Translations under genes and position numbers: made by a program | In this document: piece by piece, positions 48,620 through 57,206 of the stretch | Layout: the number at the start of each line of letters is the position of its first letter | How positions within the stretch are numbered: position 1 is the stretch's first letter | Notes under the pieces: generated by a model | Told to the model about the DNA's origin: nothing | What the model saw: only the letters and a program-made list of their open reading frames with translations | The model's database searches: none | Assembly (NCBI GenBank): GCA_001314715.1 | Contig: LJSV01000004.1 | Location: 1 to 64,000, forward strand | DNA: 64,000 bases | From: Rhodobacteraceae bacterium HLUCCA12 | GTDB taxonomy: Bacteria; Pseudomonadota; Alphaproteobacteria; Rhodobacterales; Rhodobacteraceae | Direction of reading: 5' to 3'

Positions 48620-49762
48620 TCATCCATTGCCCGACCGGCGAAACGGGGCGAACTGGCCCAGCCATTCCATCTCTTGCTGCACCGCCCTGCCCTCGGCCTT
48701 CAGATAGTCGCCGACGGCCTGCGTGAATCGCGCATCATTGAACCAGTAGAGCGCATGAACCGTGGTCGGGACATAGCCGCGTGACAGCTTGTGTTCGCCC
48801 TGCGCGCCAGCCTCGACCCGGTGCAAACCGTTTTCCAGCGCGAAGTCGATGGCCTGATAATAGCACAACTCGAAATGCAGACAGGGATGATCCTCGACGC
48901 AGCCCCAGTAGCGTCCGAACAGCGTGTCGCGCCCGATGAAGTTCAGCGCCCCTGCGACCGGCTCTCCGTCGCGCTCGGCCAGAACCAGCAAGGTGTCGTC
49001 GCGCATACTGGCCTGAACCTCGTCGAAAAAGGCGCGGGTCAGATAGGGGCGGCCCCATTTGCGCGACCCCGTGTCCTGATAGAACGTCCAGAACGCATCC
49101 CAGTGTTCGGGCCTGATCGCGTCCCCCGTCAGACGGTGAATCCGGCCACCGAAATTCTGCGCCGTCGACCGTTCCTTGCGGATTGCCTTTCGCTTGCGCG
49201 ACGACAGCGCGGCAAGGAACCCGTCGAACGAGCCGAAATCACGGTCAAGCCAATGGTATTGCTGCGTCTCGCGATGCAAGAACCCCTCGGCCTTGCCCAG
49301 CGCGGCCTCGTCGTCGGTGCAAAAGGTGACATGGGCCGACGACAGCCCGTTCTGGGCCACGATCTCGCGCATGGCGCGGAACAGCAGCGGTCGCAGCGGG
49401 GTCGGCGCCAGAAGGCGCGGGCCGGTCGCGGGCGTGAAAGGAACGGCGCATTGCAGCTTGGGGTAGTAACGCCCGCCGGCGCGCTGCCACGCATCGGCGA
49501 AGGCATGGTCGAAAATGTATTCGCCCTGACTATGGGTCTTTGCATAAAGCGGTGCGGCGGCCAGCAGCTTGCGGCCCTCGCGGATCAGCAGATGCTGCGG
49601 CTGCCATCCGGTGCCCGCCCCGACCGAGCCCGAACGCTCAAGCGCCGCCAGAAACCGATGCGTAGTGAACGGGTCGATCGGGCGCGCGCCATCACCGGGC
49701 AGCAGGGCATCCCACTGCCCCGGCTCGATCCGGTCGATTGAATCGATGACTTCGATATCCAC
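48620..49762 (-). CDS. FemAB/GNAT-like protein (DUF482)
   Basis: Translation starts at a GTG (49762) behind AAGGGG. The 380-residue protein matches the 'peptidogalycan biosynthesis/recognition' family: YAKTHSQGEYIFDHAFADAWQRAG, YYPKLQCAVPFTPATGPRLL, a tandem GNAT fold, and a conserved FELCYYQAIDFALENGLHRVEAGAQGEHKLSRGY near residue 310. Members are thought to be acyl- or aminoacyl-transferases, but the substrate is not established. It is 68 bp downstream of the methyltransferase on the same strand. Confidence 0.88.
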   Translation of the reverse strand: MDIEVIDSIDRIEPGQWDALLPGDGARPIDPFTTHRFLAALERSGSVGAGTGWQPQHLLIREGRKLLAAAPLYAKTHSQGEYIFDHAFADAWQRAGGRYYPKLQCAVPFTPATGPRLLAPTPLRPLLFRAMREIVAQNGLSSAHVTFCTDDEAALGKAEGFLHRETQQYHWLDRDFGSFDGFLAALSSRKRKAIRKERSTAQNFGGRIHRLTGDAIRPEHWDAFWTFYQDTGSRKWGRPYLTRAFFDEVQASMRDDTLLVLAERDGEPVAGALNFIGRDTLFGRYWGCVEDHPCLHFELCYYQAIDFALENGLHRVEAGAQGEHKLSRGYVPTTVHALYWFNDARFTQAVGDYLKAEGRAVQQEMEWLGQFAPFRRSGNG

Positions 49763-49830
49763 GCGCCGCCCCTTTTCTCGTCATCGAAACCTGGGTGGCA
49801 TGGCGCTGTCGTCAAGGGGCCGTCGCAGGC

Positions 49831-50844
49831 TCAGGCGGCCACCGGCTTGCGAAACACCATGCGCCGATAGCTCACGCCCGGCGGCGAGGCCTCGTCGTCC
49901 TCGGCCCCTTCGAACAGATAGGGCATCAACAGCGCGGTCACGGCGTTGCGTTGCCCAAGCGTGGGCAAAATCCGCGCCTGAAGCCGCACCTTCCAGTCGT
50001 TGTAGAACCGCACCGAGTAGTCTTGCAGCTTGCGCAGGTTGGGCAGGATATGCGCGGTCTCGTCATAATCCCAATGCAGGGCCAATCCGGCGCGTTCCAT
50101 CGCCTCGACCCAGCGCGCGGGCGTGCGATACCCCTGCGAGATCCCCCAGCCGACCTCAAGCAGGCGTGTCGCCAGCAACATGTCCTGCGAATGGGTGCCG
50201 TCACGCTCGTTCAGGAAGCAATCGAAGATCACCACCCGCCCGCCGGGTCGCAGCGCCCGCGCCAGCGACTGGCACACGGCGTCCAGATCGACCGAATAAC
50301 ACAGGGTCTCGACCCCAAAGGCCAGGTCAAAGCCGTTCAGATCATCGGGCAGCGGTTCGAAACTGCCCTGGACAAAACTTGCATTGCCCAGATCGGCGGC
50401 GCGCCCGCGCGCTTTTTCGACATGCGCGGGCAACAGGTCGAGGCCGGTAAAGGAAACGTCCGGATGGTCCTGCGCCAGGCGGATCGTGTTCAGACCCTTG
50501 CCGCAGCCCACCTCAAGAACCTGACTGGCGCCGCCCATGCGCTCCATCTGCCGGGCCACGCCGCGCGCCTGCCCGTAAAAGCCCTTGCGGTCGAACACGC
50601 CGTCATAGTTGAGCGCGAAATGCATGCAGCCCGGAACCGAGAGATACTTCTCGTAGAACTGCTCATACACCAGCACCGACTGCTGGTAATAGGGTTCGGT
50701 GACCTGCGCGCCCTCATCCTTGAGCATCTTGTCGACGTCGAACACCCGGTCAACCATGCCGACCGCCTCGGACAATGAGAACGGCAAGGGGCCAAGGGGG
50801 GGCAAGGGCTGCGCTTCGACCTGTTTCTTCGCCTTTTTCGCCAC
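49831..50844 (-). CDS. SAM-dependent methyltransferase
   Basis: The start is set at the GTG at 50844 (VAKKAKKQVEAQPLPPLGPLPF), six nucleotides after AGGGGGAT; the ORF-track start adds 43 cysteine/arginine-rich residues and lacks support. The 337-residue protein has a class I fold with VLEVGCGKGLNTIRLAQD near residue 125, FTGLDLLPAHVEKA and FDLAFGVETLCYSVDL. An N-terminal helical extension (residues 20-100) contains YQQSVLVYEQFYEKYLSVPGCMH, resembling sterol or tocopherol and lipid methyltransferases. The substrate is not certain; a small lipophilic acceptor is the best guess. Confidence 0.82.
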   Translation of the reverse strand: MAKKAKKQVEAQPLPPLGPLPFSLSEAVGMVDRVFDVDKMLKDEGAQVTEPYYQQSVLVYEQFYEKYLSVPGCMHFALNYDGVFDRKGFYGQARGVARQMERMGGASQVLEVGCGKGLNTIRLAQDHPDVSFTGLDLLPAHVEKARGRAADLGNASFVQGSFEPLPDDLNGFDLAFGVETLCYSVDLDAVCQSLARALRPGGRVVIFDCFLNERDGTHSQDMLLATRLLEVGWGISQGYRTPARWVEAMERAGLALHWDYDETAHILPNLRKLQDYSVRFYNDWKVRLQARILPTLGQRNAVTALLMPYLFEGAEDDEASPPGVSYRRMVFRKPVAA

Positions 50845-51032
50845 GCGATCCCCCTGCTCGACAAATATGCAACCGGGCGCGGTTACCCAGCTTGCGCGGC
50901 GGACCTTATAGCGGGCTTCATGGCGGCGCAAGCATCGCCGGGGTGCCTTGCGGCAGCCGTCGCAAACCCGCAAACAGGGGGCCGAGCCTGCCTGAGAAAA
51001 AGACCGCCCCTTTGCCGGATGAGACCCACGCG

Positions 51033-51980
51033 ATGAGCTTCGCCACTGTCATGCTGATCGCCCTTGCGCTTGATGCCGTGCTGGGCTGGCCGGATGCGCT
51101 CTTTCGACGGATCGGGCATCCGGTGACATGGATCGGGCAAATGATCGCCGCCGCCGATCGCCGCCTCAACCGGGCGCAGGATACGCCCGCCCGGCGCCGC
51201 GCGCTGGGGCTTATTGCGGCCATCGCGATCATCGCGCTGTGCGCGGCCCTGGGTGGCAGTGTGCAATGGATACTGCCGGACAGCAGCCTTGGCACGCTTG
51301 TCGCGGGGGTGCTGGCCTGGCCGCTCTTGGCGATGCGATCGCTGCATGATCATGTCAAGGCCGTTGCCACCCCCCTCATGGCCGGCGACATGGCAGCGGC
51401 ACGCCGCGCGGTATCCATGATCGTGGGCCGTGACCCCGCCGCACTGGAGGCAGGCGGTATTGGCGGTGCCGCGATCGAATCGCTGGCCGAAAACACCTCC
51501 GACGGGGTGGTCGCGCCGCTGGTCTGGGGGGTTGTCCTTGGCTTGCCCGGCATCGCCGCCTACAAGGCGATCAACACCCTCGATTCGATGATCGGCCATC
51601 GCACCGCGCGACACGCAGCCTTTGGCTGGGCAGCCGCCCGCATCGACGATCTGGCAAACCTGGTTCCCGCGCGGCTGACCGGTCTCCTGTTCGTTCTCGT
51701 GTCGGTCCACGCGCGCCGGGCATGGGCCTGCATGCGGCAAGACGCAAGCAAACACCGCTCACCCAACGCGGGCTGGCCCGAGGCGGCGATGGCCGGCGCG
51801 ATCGGTGTGCGGCTATCGGGGCCGCGCGTCTATGGCGGAGCAAGTTCCCCGGAACCCTGGCTCAACGCCAATGCCGCTGACCCCCAGCCTGCTGACCTGC
51901 GGCGCGCCTTGAGCCTGTTTCGCCGGGCCATGGCGGCCATGGCATGCGGCCTTGTGCTGATCATGCTTGTCGGTGGTTGA
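51033..51980 (+). CDS. cobD: Adenosylcobinamide-phosphate synthase CobD/CbiB
   Basis: Starting at MSFATVMLIALALDAVLGWPDALFRRIGHPVTWIG (51033), the 315-residue inner-membrane protein attaches aminopropanol (phosphate) to adenosylcobyric acid in B12 assembly. The N-terminal DAVLGWP...HPV.W.G signature, the ESLAENTSDGVVAPLVWGVVLGLPG stretch near residue 150 and the AYKAINTLDSMIGHRT segment are all family marks. No other cobalamin gene is adjacent. The roughly 95 bp upstream contain a partial resemblance to a cobalamin riboswitch. Confidence 0.94.
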   Translation: MSFATVMLIALALDAVLGWPDALFRRIGHPVTWIGQMIAAADRRLNRAQDTPARRRALGLIAAIAIIALCAALGGSVQWILPDSSLGTLVAGVLAWPLLAMRSLHDHVKAVATPLMAGDMAAARRAVSMIVGRDPAALEAGGIGGAAIESLAENTSDGVVAPLVWGVVLGLPGIAAYKAINTLDSMIGHRTARHAAFGWAAARIDDLANLVPARLTGLLFVLVSVHARRAWACMRQDASKHRSPNAGWPEAAMAGAIGVRLSGPRVYGGASSPEPWLNANAADPQPADLRRALSLFRRAMAAMACGLVLIMLVGG

Positions 51981-51991
51981 GCGCGCGCCGC

Positions 51992-52315
51992 TCAGCGGTC
52001 GAAGAAGTCTTCCTCGGCCTCGGTCACGTCGATATCCAGCGCCTCAAGACCGGCTTCCAGATTCTCGGACAGATGCGGCATGCCCAGCAGATAGTCGGGC
52101 GTCGGTGTCGTGGCTTCGGCCAGAGCGGTGGCAACGGCTTCGTTGTAATCCTCCGGCTCGAAGGCGCCGCGACCCACCCAGGCGATGGCAACCAGATGGG
52201 CCTGTTCGTCCTCGTTCAGCGAATCGATGAAGGCGTGCAACTCGCCCTCGCGATTGGCTTCGCGGGCCTGAAAGATGATATGAACCACTTTCTTGATGCT
52301 GATGTCTGGGCGCAT
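51992..52315 (-). CDS. DUF3775 domain protein
   Basis: The real start is the ATG at 52315 (MRPDISIKKVVHIIFQAREAN) behind GGAAGGAG; the 272-residue track ORF runs into upstream sequence. The 107-residue acidic protein has LNEDEQAHLVAIAWVGRGAFEPEDYNEAV and LLGMPHLSENLEAGLEALDI, which match DUF3775. Its function is not known to me. It is convergent with cobD (11 bp apart) and lies 62 bp after the SDR gene, so it could be co-transcribed with the sigma-controlled operon above it. Confidence 0.88.
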   Translation of the reverse strand: MRPDISIKKVVHIIFQAREANREGELHAFIDSLNEDEQAHLVAIAWVGRGAFEPEDYNEAVATALAEATTPTPDYLLGMPHLSENLEAGLEALDIDVTEAEEDFFDR

Positions 52316-52377
52316 GGGCGACTCCTTCCTGTGCCGGAGTGTCGCGCGCAGCCGGACGTTTGGCAAGGAAAACCCGG

Positions 52378-53118
52378 TCAGCCGCGTATCGCAAAGAGCC
52401 GGAACCACAGCCAGTCGGGCATCAGCCGCGACAGGCGGAAGAGCCAGGAAAACAACAGCGGAAAGCTCTTGCGAAACCGCGTCGTGCCCATGTGATCGAA
52501 GATCGCGGCGGCGGCGGTTTCGGCCTCCATGATGAAGGGCATGGTGAAATCGTTCTTGTCGGTCAACCGCGTGCGGACGAAGCCGGGATTGACAAGCTGG
52601 ACCGCCACGCCCGAGCCGCGCAGATCCGCCTGCATGCTTTCGGCCAGATGCATGAGGCCCGCCTTTGACGCGCCATAACCGATCGCACCCGGAAGCCCGC
52701 GAAACCCCGCCAGCGACCCGGTCAGGATGACATGGCCCGAGCCGCGCTCGATCATTGCGGGCAACACGGCGCCCATAAGGCGCGCCGCACCGGTGAAGTT
52801 GACGTCGCACATCGCCTCGACCTGATCGGCGTTCCAGTCCTGGGCGGCCTGGGGCCAGTAGACCCCCGCCAGGTAAACCACGCCATCGACGGCCCCGGCG
52901 GCATGCGCGGCCTCATGCACCGACGCCATGTCGCGCACGTCGACCGGCACGACCAACGACCTGCCGGGCAGCGCGTCCGCCAGATCCTCGAGCCGGTCGC
53001 GGTTGCGCGCGCTCAGGACCAGCTCGACACCGGCGCGGCTCATCCGTTCGGCCAGGGCGCGCCCCAACCCCTCTGATGCGCCGATCAGCCAATAGCGTTT
53101 GCCGGACCAGTCCGTCAT
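52378..53118 (-). CDS. Short-chain dehydrogenase/reductase
   Basis: The 246-residue SDR has the nucleotide-binding GASEGLGRAL near residue 12, the catalytic serine in VILTGSLAGFRG, and YGASKAG supplying tyrosine and lysine near residue 160. A hydrophobic C-terminal stretch (FPLLFSWLFRLSRLMPDWLW) suggests membrane association. Its ATG overlaps the stop codon of the DUF3833 gene by 4 nt. As the last gene of the ECF-controlled operon it probably acts on a lipid-linked substrate; that part is inference. Confidence 0.9.
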   Translation of the reverse strand: MTDWSGKRYWLIGASEGLGRALAERMSRAGVELVLSARNRDRLEDLADALPGRSLVVPVDVRDMASVHEAAHAAGAVDGVVYLAGVYWPQAAQDWNADQVEAMCDVNFTGAARLMGAVLPAMIERGSGHVILTGSLAGFRGLPGAIGYGASKAGLMHLAESMQADLRGSGVAVQLVNPGFVRTRLTDKNDFTMPFIMEAETAAAAIFDHMGTTRFRKSFPLLFSWLFRLSRLMPDWLWFRLFAIRG

Positions 53119-53675
53119 GGCTGGACGCGGCGCATCGTGGCGACCAGTTCGGCGACCTTGATGCCGAACTTTCGAAACTGGCTACGGTTGATGATGGTTC
53201 CGTTTTCCATGACATACATCCAGTCCGTGACATCCAGCGCCCATCCGCCGGCATGCCTGGGCAACCGGATCCGATACGACAACCGCACGCTCGCCCCCTC
53301 CTGCTGGCCGACCCCGTGCCCGACCACGTCATCGGCCTCGGCGTGGATCGCGCCGTCATTGCCAAGGCTCAGGCGCCATTGCCGGGTCTGGGTGTTGCCC
53401 CCGGCATAGGCGAAATGCTCATCAAGGGTGCCGCGGCTGCCATTCCAGCGCCCCTCCATCCGTGCGGTAAATCGCGACGTGACGCGGCCGGTCGGCCCAT
53501 AGATGACACCCTCGCATTCGATCGGCCCGTTCAGGTGATGCCGGATGTCGGCGGCGGGCCCGGTGCCGGCATAATCGGCCGAACGCTGCGCCATGAAGCC
53601 CAGGCGCTGTTGCAGCACAAACCAGACAAGGGCCATCGCCATGACGACAAGAGGCAGAATCGCAAGATCAGGCAT
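53115..53675 (-). CDS. DUF3833 protein
   Basis: Starting at MPDLAILPLVVMAMALVWFVLQQ (53675), the 186-residue protein has one N-terminal membrane segment. A beta-rich body follows (HHLNGPIECEGVIYGPTGRVTSRFTARMEG...GTLDEHFAYAGG...WRLSLG) that could be a lipocalin-like fold. This matches DUF3833, a family repeatedly found beside DUF1365, FAD oxidoreductase and ChrR genes. It overlaps the carrier gene by 8 bp at its start and the SDR by 4 bp at its end. Its biochemical role is unknown. Confidence 0.85.
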   Translation of the reverse strand: MPDLAILPLVVMAMALVWFVLQQRLGFMAQRSADYAGTGPAADIRHHLNGPIECEGVIYGPTGRVTSRFTARMEGRWNGSRGTLDEHFAYAGGNTQTRQWRLSLGNDGAIHAEADDVVGHGVGQQEGASVRLSYRIRLPRHAGGWALDVTDWMYVMENGTIINRSQFRKFGIKVAELVATMRRVQP

Positions 53676-54927
53676 GGCTTGGTTCTCTTTCGATTGGGGT
53701 TGCTGCAAGCACTGCGATGGCCAGCAGTTTCAAGGTGCAAGGAACGAGGGCATAGACCAGCCCCAGTGCCAGCAGCGCGCCGGGCGGACTATCCGGCCCG
53801 GTGAAGCCCTGCCATTCCAGAAACGGCAGGACGGAGATCGCGGCCAGTGCCAGGGTCGCCTTTGACATGAAGGCCCAAAGCGCGAAGCCTGTCGCCGCGT
53901 CGGGCAAAACACGGACCATGCGCCGGGCAAACAGGGCCGAGAGGAGGGTCAGGTCAGCCCCCAGCGCAGCCCCCGTGACCACGCAGATCGCGGCGAAGTG
54001 CAGCGTATCGCCCGGACCCAGCAGCGCCGCCAGCGCAAAGGCCGCAACCGAAAGCGCCATGGCCGCGATCAGGATCGGTCGTTCGCCATGGACACGGGCC
54101 GCCGCCGCCCAAAGCGGTGCCGCCAGTGCTGCCGACAGGAAGAACAGGATCAGCAGCGCCCCCTCCCATCCCGGTGCCTGCAACCGCGATTCGACAAAGA
54201 ACAGGAACAGCGTGGAACTGACCGCGACGGGGGCTGCATTGAGCAGGGCCACCAACAAGAGCCGACGCGAAACCCGGTCGCCGAGAACCGCGACAAAGCC
54301 TTGCAGGGCGATTGGCGCCGCATCGGCCGGTGCGGCGAAGGCATCGCGCATCACCCAAAGCGCGCCAAGCGCGAAAGCCGCAAACAGGATGGCAAAGCTT
54401 TCAAACGGCGGATTGGGACCGAGCGCCAGCAAGGACGGCGCCGCGGCAGCGGCACAGACCCCCAACAATGCGCCGGCCTCGCGCCAGGCGGCAAGGCGCA
54501 CATGACCGTCGGCGCCCATGGCCTCGGCTTTCTGCACGCCCTGCGCATAAAAGCAGATTGTCAGAAAGCTGAATGCGCTGAACAGCCCCGTCAGCGTCAG
54601 CGCGAACCACGCCAGCGGCGCGATCGGCGGCGCGACGGCAAAAAGGCCCAGCATCGACAGCGAAAGAACCGCCGCCCCCCCGGCGACCATCGCCTTGCGG
54701 TGCGCGGCGGTGGCATGCGCCAGCCAGCCCAACAAGGGATCCTGTGCGAAGTCGATCAGTCTGAGCGCGAACAGAACGGCGCCCAGCGCGCCAAGGCTGA
54801 CGCCGTATTCGTCAACGTAGTATTTGGGCGCATGAATGTAGATCGGCAGCCCGGCCATGGCCAGCATGGCGGCAAAGGCCGACCATGCGGCCGGATGGGT
54901 CGTGCGCCCCAGCCCGATACGGATCAT
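53668..54927 (-). CDS. MFS_2 (GPH-type) carrier
   Basis: The start at MIRIGLGRTTHPAAWSAFAAMLAMAG (54927) overlaps the DUF1365 stop in ATGA; the track start is 57 codons upstream. The 419-residue protein has about twelve transmembrane helices and the MelB-like acidic/arginine pattern LFALRLIDFAQDPLLGWLAHA near residue 65. In these operons the MelB-like proteins are more likely lipid or lipid-precursor transporters than sugar symporters, since no sugar genes accompany them; this is inference from context. Confidence 0.87.
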   Translation of the reverse strand: MIRIGLGRTTHPAAWSAFAAMLAMAGLPIYIHAPKYYVDEYGVSLGALGAVLFALRLIDFAQDPLLGWLAHATAAHRKAMVAGGAAVLSLSMLGLFAVAPPIAPLAWFALTLTGLFSAFSFLTICFYAQGVQKAEAMGADGHVRLAAWREAGALLGVCAAAAAPSLLALGPNPPFESFAILFAAFALGALWVMRDAFAAPADAAPIALQGFVAVLGDRVSRRLLLVALLNAAPVAVSSTLFLFFVESRLQAPGWEGALLILFFLSAALAAPLWAAAARVHGERPILIAAMALSVAAFALAALLGPGDTLHFAAICVVTGAALGADLTLLSALFARRMVRVLPDAATGFALWAFMSKATLALAAISVLPFLEWQGFTGPDSPPGALLALGLVYALVPCTLKLLAIAVLAATPIEREPSHA

Positions 54928-55685
54928 CGTGAGATCTCGTCGGCGGGCGGGGGGGTATGCGGGCGATATCTCGCACCACGCCACCACAGCTTGAAGGCTT
55001 GCCAGTGGATCAGCGCCAGCACCCGGCGCGACCCCAAGGGCCGGCGCACCATTGACCCCAGCAACCCCGCCGAGGTCGCCGGACGGCGCGGGCCGCAAAG
55101 CGTGGCGATTAGCCCGCCCGTGGCATGGCCGTAATCTATGTGGATCGCAATCCTGTCGGCACGAATGTCGAAGCGAAAGCGATAGCCGCCGTCGATGGGC
55201 TGGAAGGGCGAGACATGAAAGATCTTGCGCGCGCCCAGGGTGTCTTGCGCGGTGATCGGTCGCTGATCGTCATTGAAGCACAGATACGAATGCCGGTCGC
55301 CAAAGGTATTGTTCACCTCGGCGATCACGCAGCGCAACTGGCCATCGCGATCATGGCACAGCCAGAAACTGACCGGGTTGAACACATGGCCCAGGATACG
55401 CGGTTGAGCCAGCAGCAGGATCTGCCCGTCGGCACTGTCCAGACCGGCCTCGGCCAACACCCCACGCACCCAGCGCGCCCCCGTTCCGGAACCTCGTTCG
55501 CCGCCGTGATCGGTGTCATGCAATGAAATGATCCCGCGCCGGTTGCGCGCGAACAGCGCCGGGGCTTGCGGCGACGGGTCTTCGGCGTCGATCAGGACAT
55601 AATCGACACCATAGGTGAAACGATTGTCCGGCCCGCCCTTGCGCCCGTGAAACGTCTTGCCCGAAAGTTGTTCAAGCGTGCTCAT
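54924..55685 (-). CDS. DUF1365 protein, furan-fatty-acid locus (RSP1090-like)
   Basis: I start it at MSTLEQLSGKTFHGRKGGPDNRFTYGVDY (55685), overlapping the previous stop by 4 nt. The 253-residue protein has the DUF1365 signatures LFARNRRGIISLHDTDHG, ILGHVFNPVSFWLCHD, AEVNNTFGDRHSY and ARKIFHVSPFQPIDGGYRF. Its R. sphaeroides counterpart sits in the RpoE regulon and takes part, with the FAD protein beside it, in turning methylated unsaturated acyl chains into furan fatty acids (the UfaD/UfaO steps). I am unsure which of the two names belongs to which gene, so none is assigned. Confidence 0.87.
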   Translation of the reverse strand: MSTLEQLSGKTFHGRKGGPDNRFTYGVDYVLIDAEDPSPQAPALFARNRRGIISLHDTDHGGERGSGTGARWVRGVLAEAGLDSADGQILLLAQPRILGHVFNPVSFWLCHDRDGQLRCVIAEVNNTFGDRHSYLCFNDDQRPITAQDTLGARKIFHVSPFQPIDGGYRFRFDIRADRIAIHIDYGHATGGLIATLCGPRRPATSAGLLGSMVRRPLGSRRVLALIHWQAFKLWWRGARYRPHTPPPADEISR

Positions 55686-56983
55686 GCCGCCGCAGCCCCC
55701 ATGCGCTGCGTCCGCGCGCTCAGTGCCTGCACCACATCGACCGCCGAGGCGAAACCGTCTTCGTGAAACCCGTTGCGCATCCAGGCACCGCAATACCAAG
55801 TGCTCCGGGCCCCGTTGAAGTCCCGGATGCGGTCTTGCGCCGCAAAGGCCGCGAGGTCGAAAACCGGGTGGCGAAACGTGTGCGTGTCATAGATCAGCGC
55901 CTCGTCGATGGGGCGCGTGGCATTGAGCGTGACGATATGCAGATCGTCCTGCGGGATCGGTTGCAGCGAATTCATCCAGTAGCTCAGACTGATCCGCGCG
56001 CGGTCTTCAGGGGCGTGTTCGGTATAGGTCCAGCTGGCCCAGCACTTGCGACGGCGCGGCATGACCGAAGGATCGGCATGCAAAACCGCGTGATTGTCCT
56101 GATACCCCACCGCGCCCAGCGCGGCCCGCTCATCCTGCGTGGGATCGGACAGCATCGCCAGCGAATCGTCGGAATGGGTGGCAAGGATCACTTCGTCAAA
56201 CGCCTCCCAGGTGCCGCCGTGCGTCTTGATCTCGACCCCGAGTGGACGGCGGCGGATGGCCTGAACCGGGCTGTTGCAGCGGATGTCCACACCGCGCACG
56301 GCAAGGTCGAGCGTGAGCTTGCGCACGTATTCCACCGATCCCCCCGCGACGGTGAACCACTGATGCTGGCCATGATAGCCCAACAGAGCGTGGTTCTCGA
56401 AAAAGCGGATCATGGCGCGGGCGGGAAACCGCATGATCTGATCCTTCGGCGTGGACCATATCGCACCCGAGAACGGTTGTAGATAGCGTTCGCGAAACCA
56501 GCGCCCCATGCGCAGCTTGTCCATCAACTCGCCGATGGTCATTGCCGGATCGGCGGCAGCGCGAACGGCACCCTTGTTGAAACGCACGATGTCGCTGATC
56601 ATACGCAGGAAACGCGGATCGGCCAGGTTTCGGCGGCTGGCAAAAAGCTGGTCGATCGAGTTCAGGTTGTATTCGCACGCCCCCTGATCGAACGAGGCGC
56701 CAAAGCTCATGTTGCTTTTGACGGTTTCGACGTCCAGGGCCTCGAACATGGCGATCAGGTTGGGATAGTTGACGCGGTTGAACACGATGAAGCCGGTGTC
56801 GACCGGCTGATCGCCCCGTTTCCCGGCCATAACGGTGCGCGCATGCCCGCCCAGGCGCGGCGCAGCCTCGATCAGTGTTACCTGATGACCGGGCGCCAGC
56901 AGCCAGGCCGCGCCCATGCCGGAAATACCCCCTCCCACGACGGCGATTCGACGCGGGTGCAGGCTTGGGGATTCGAACGGCAT
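55682..56983 (-). CDS. FAD-dependent oxidoreductase, furan-fatty-acid locus (RSP1091-like)
   Basis: Beginning at MPFESPSLHPRRIAVVGGGISGMGAAWLL (56983, AAGGAG), the 433-residue protein has the dinucleotide-binding GGGISGMGAAWLL followed by LIEAAPRLGGHARTV, as in amine oxidase/phytoene desaturase-like flavoproteins. Further segments are DTGFIVFNRVNYPNL, QPFSGAIWSTPKDQIMRFPA and the C-terminal YCGAWMRNGFHEDGF. In R. sphaeroides the equivalent gene is the first of an RpoE-controlled operon and is needed for furan fatty acid formation under singlet oxygen. A TAATCC-N18-TATCCC promoter lies 26 bp upstream. Confidence 0.88.
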   Translation of the reverse strand: MPFESPSLHPRRIAVVGGGISGMGAAWLLAPGHQVTLIEAAPRLGGHARTVMAGKRGDQPVDTGFIVFNRVNYPNLIAMFEALDVETVKSNMSFGASFDQGACEYNLNSIDQLFASRRNLADPRFLRMISDIVRFNKGAVRAAADPAMTIGELMDKLRMGRWFRERYLQPFSGAIWSTPKDQIMRFPARAMIRFFENHALLGYHGQHQWFTVAGGSVEYVRKLTLDLAVRGVDIRCNSPVQAIRRRPLGVEIKTHGGTWEAFDEVILATHSDDSLAMLSDPTQDERAALGAVGYQDNHAVLHADPSVMPRRRKCWASWTYTEHAPEDRARISLSYWMNSLQPIPQDDLHIVTLNATRPIDEALIYDTHTFRHPVFDLAAFAAQDRIRDFNGARSTWYCGAWMRNGFHEDGFASAVDVVQALSARTQRMGAAAA

Positions 56984-57008
56984 GGGCAACTCCTTGGGCG
57001 TTTAGCAA

Positions 57009-57038
57009 GGGATACGCGGTGCGGCGCTGAACGGATTA
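57009..57038 (-). promoter_or_regulatory. RpoE-like promoter of the FAD/DUF1365 operon
   Basis: On the minus strand TAATCC (57033-57038) and TATCCC (57009-57014) are separated by 18 bp. This is the same layout as the divergent rpoE promoter, one base off in the -35 box. It would give a short leader of about 20 nt. Confidence 0.55.
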
Positions 57039-57070
57039 CCGAACCACGCCAGGTTTTTTCGCATGTGCAC

Positions 57071-57100
57071 TGATCCGGCCTGAGCGCGGGCGCGTATTCG
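57071..57100 (+). promoter_or_regulatory. RpoE-like autoregulatory promoter of rpoE-chrR
   Basis: TGATCC (57071-57076), which is the -35 box of the RpoE/ChrR group in R. sphaeroides, is followed after 18 bp by TATTCG (57095-57100). A transcript should begin near 57107. Confidence 0.65.
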
Positions 57101-57206
57101 GTGCATGTTGCAGTTGCTGGACGAAAGCCCGATAAAAGAGCGGCAAAGGCCGCCACTCGTCCCGCAAGGGCCGAGGGGGGCGGCGCAGGCCGAAAAGGTG
57201 CGAGAC

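Noticed and set aside
53998-55134. 378-residue plus-strand ORF opposite the MFS carrier
   Set aside because: Arg/Gln-rich shadow frame; the minus strand shows clear membrane helices and coupled starts.
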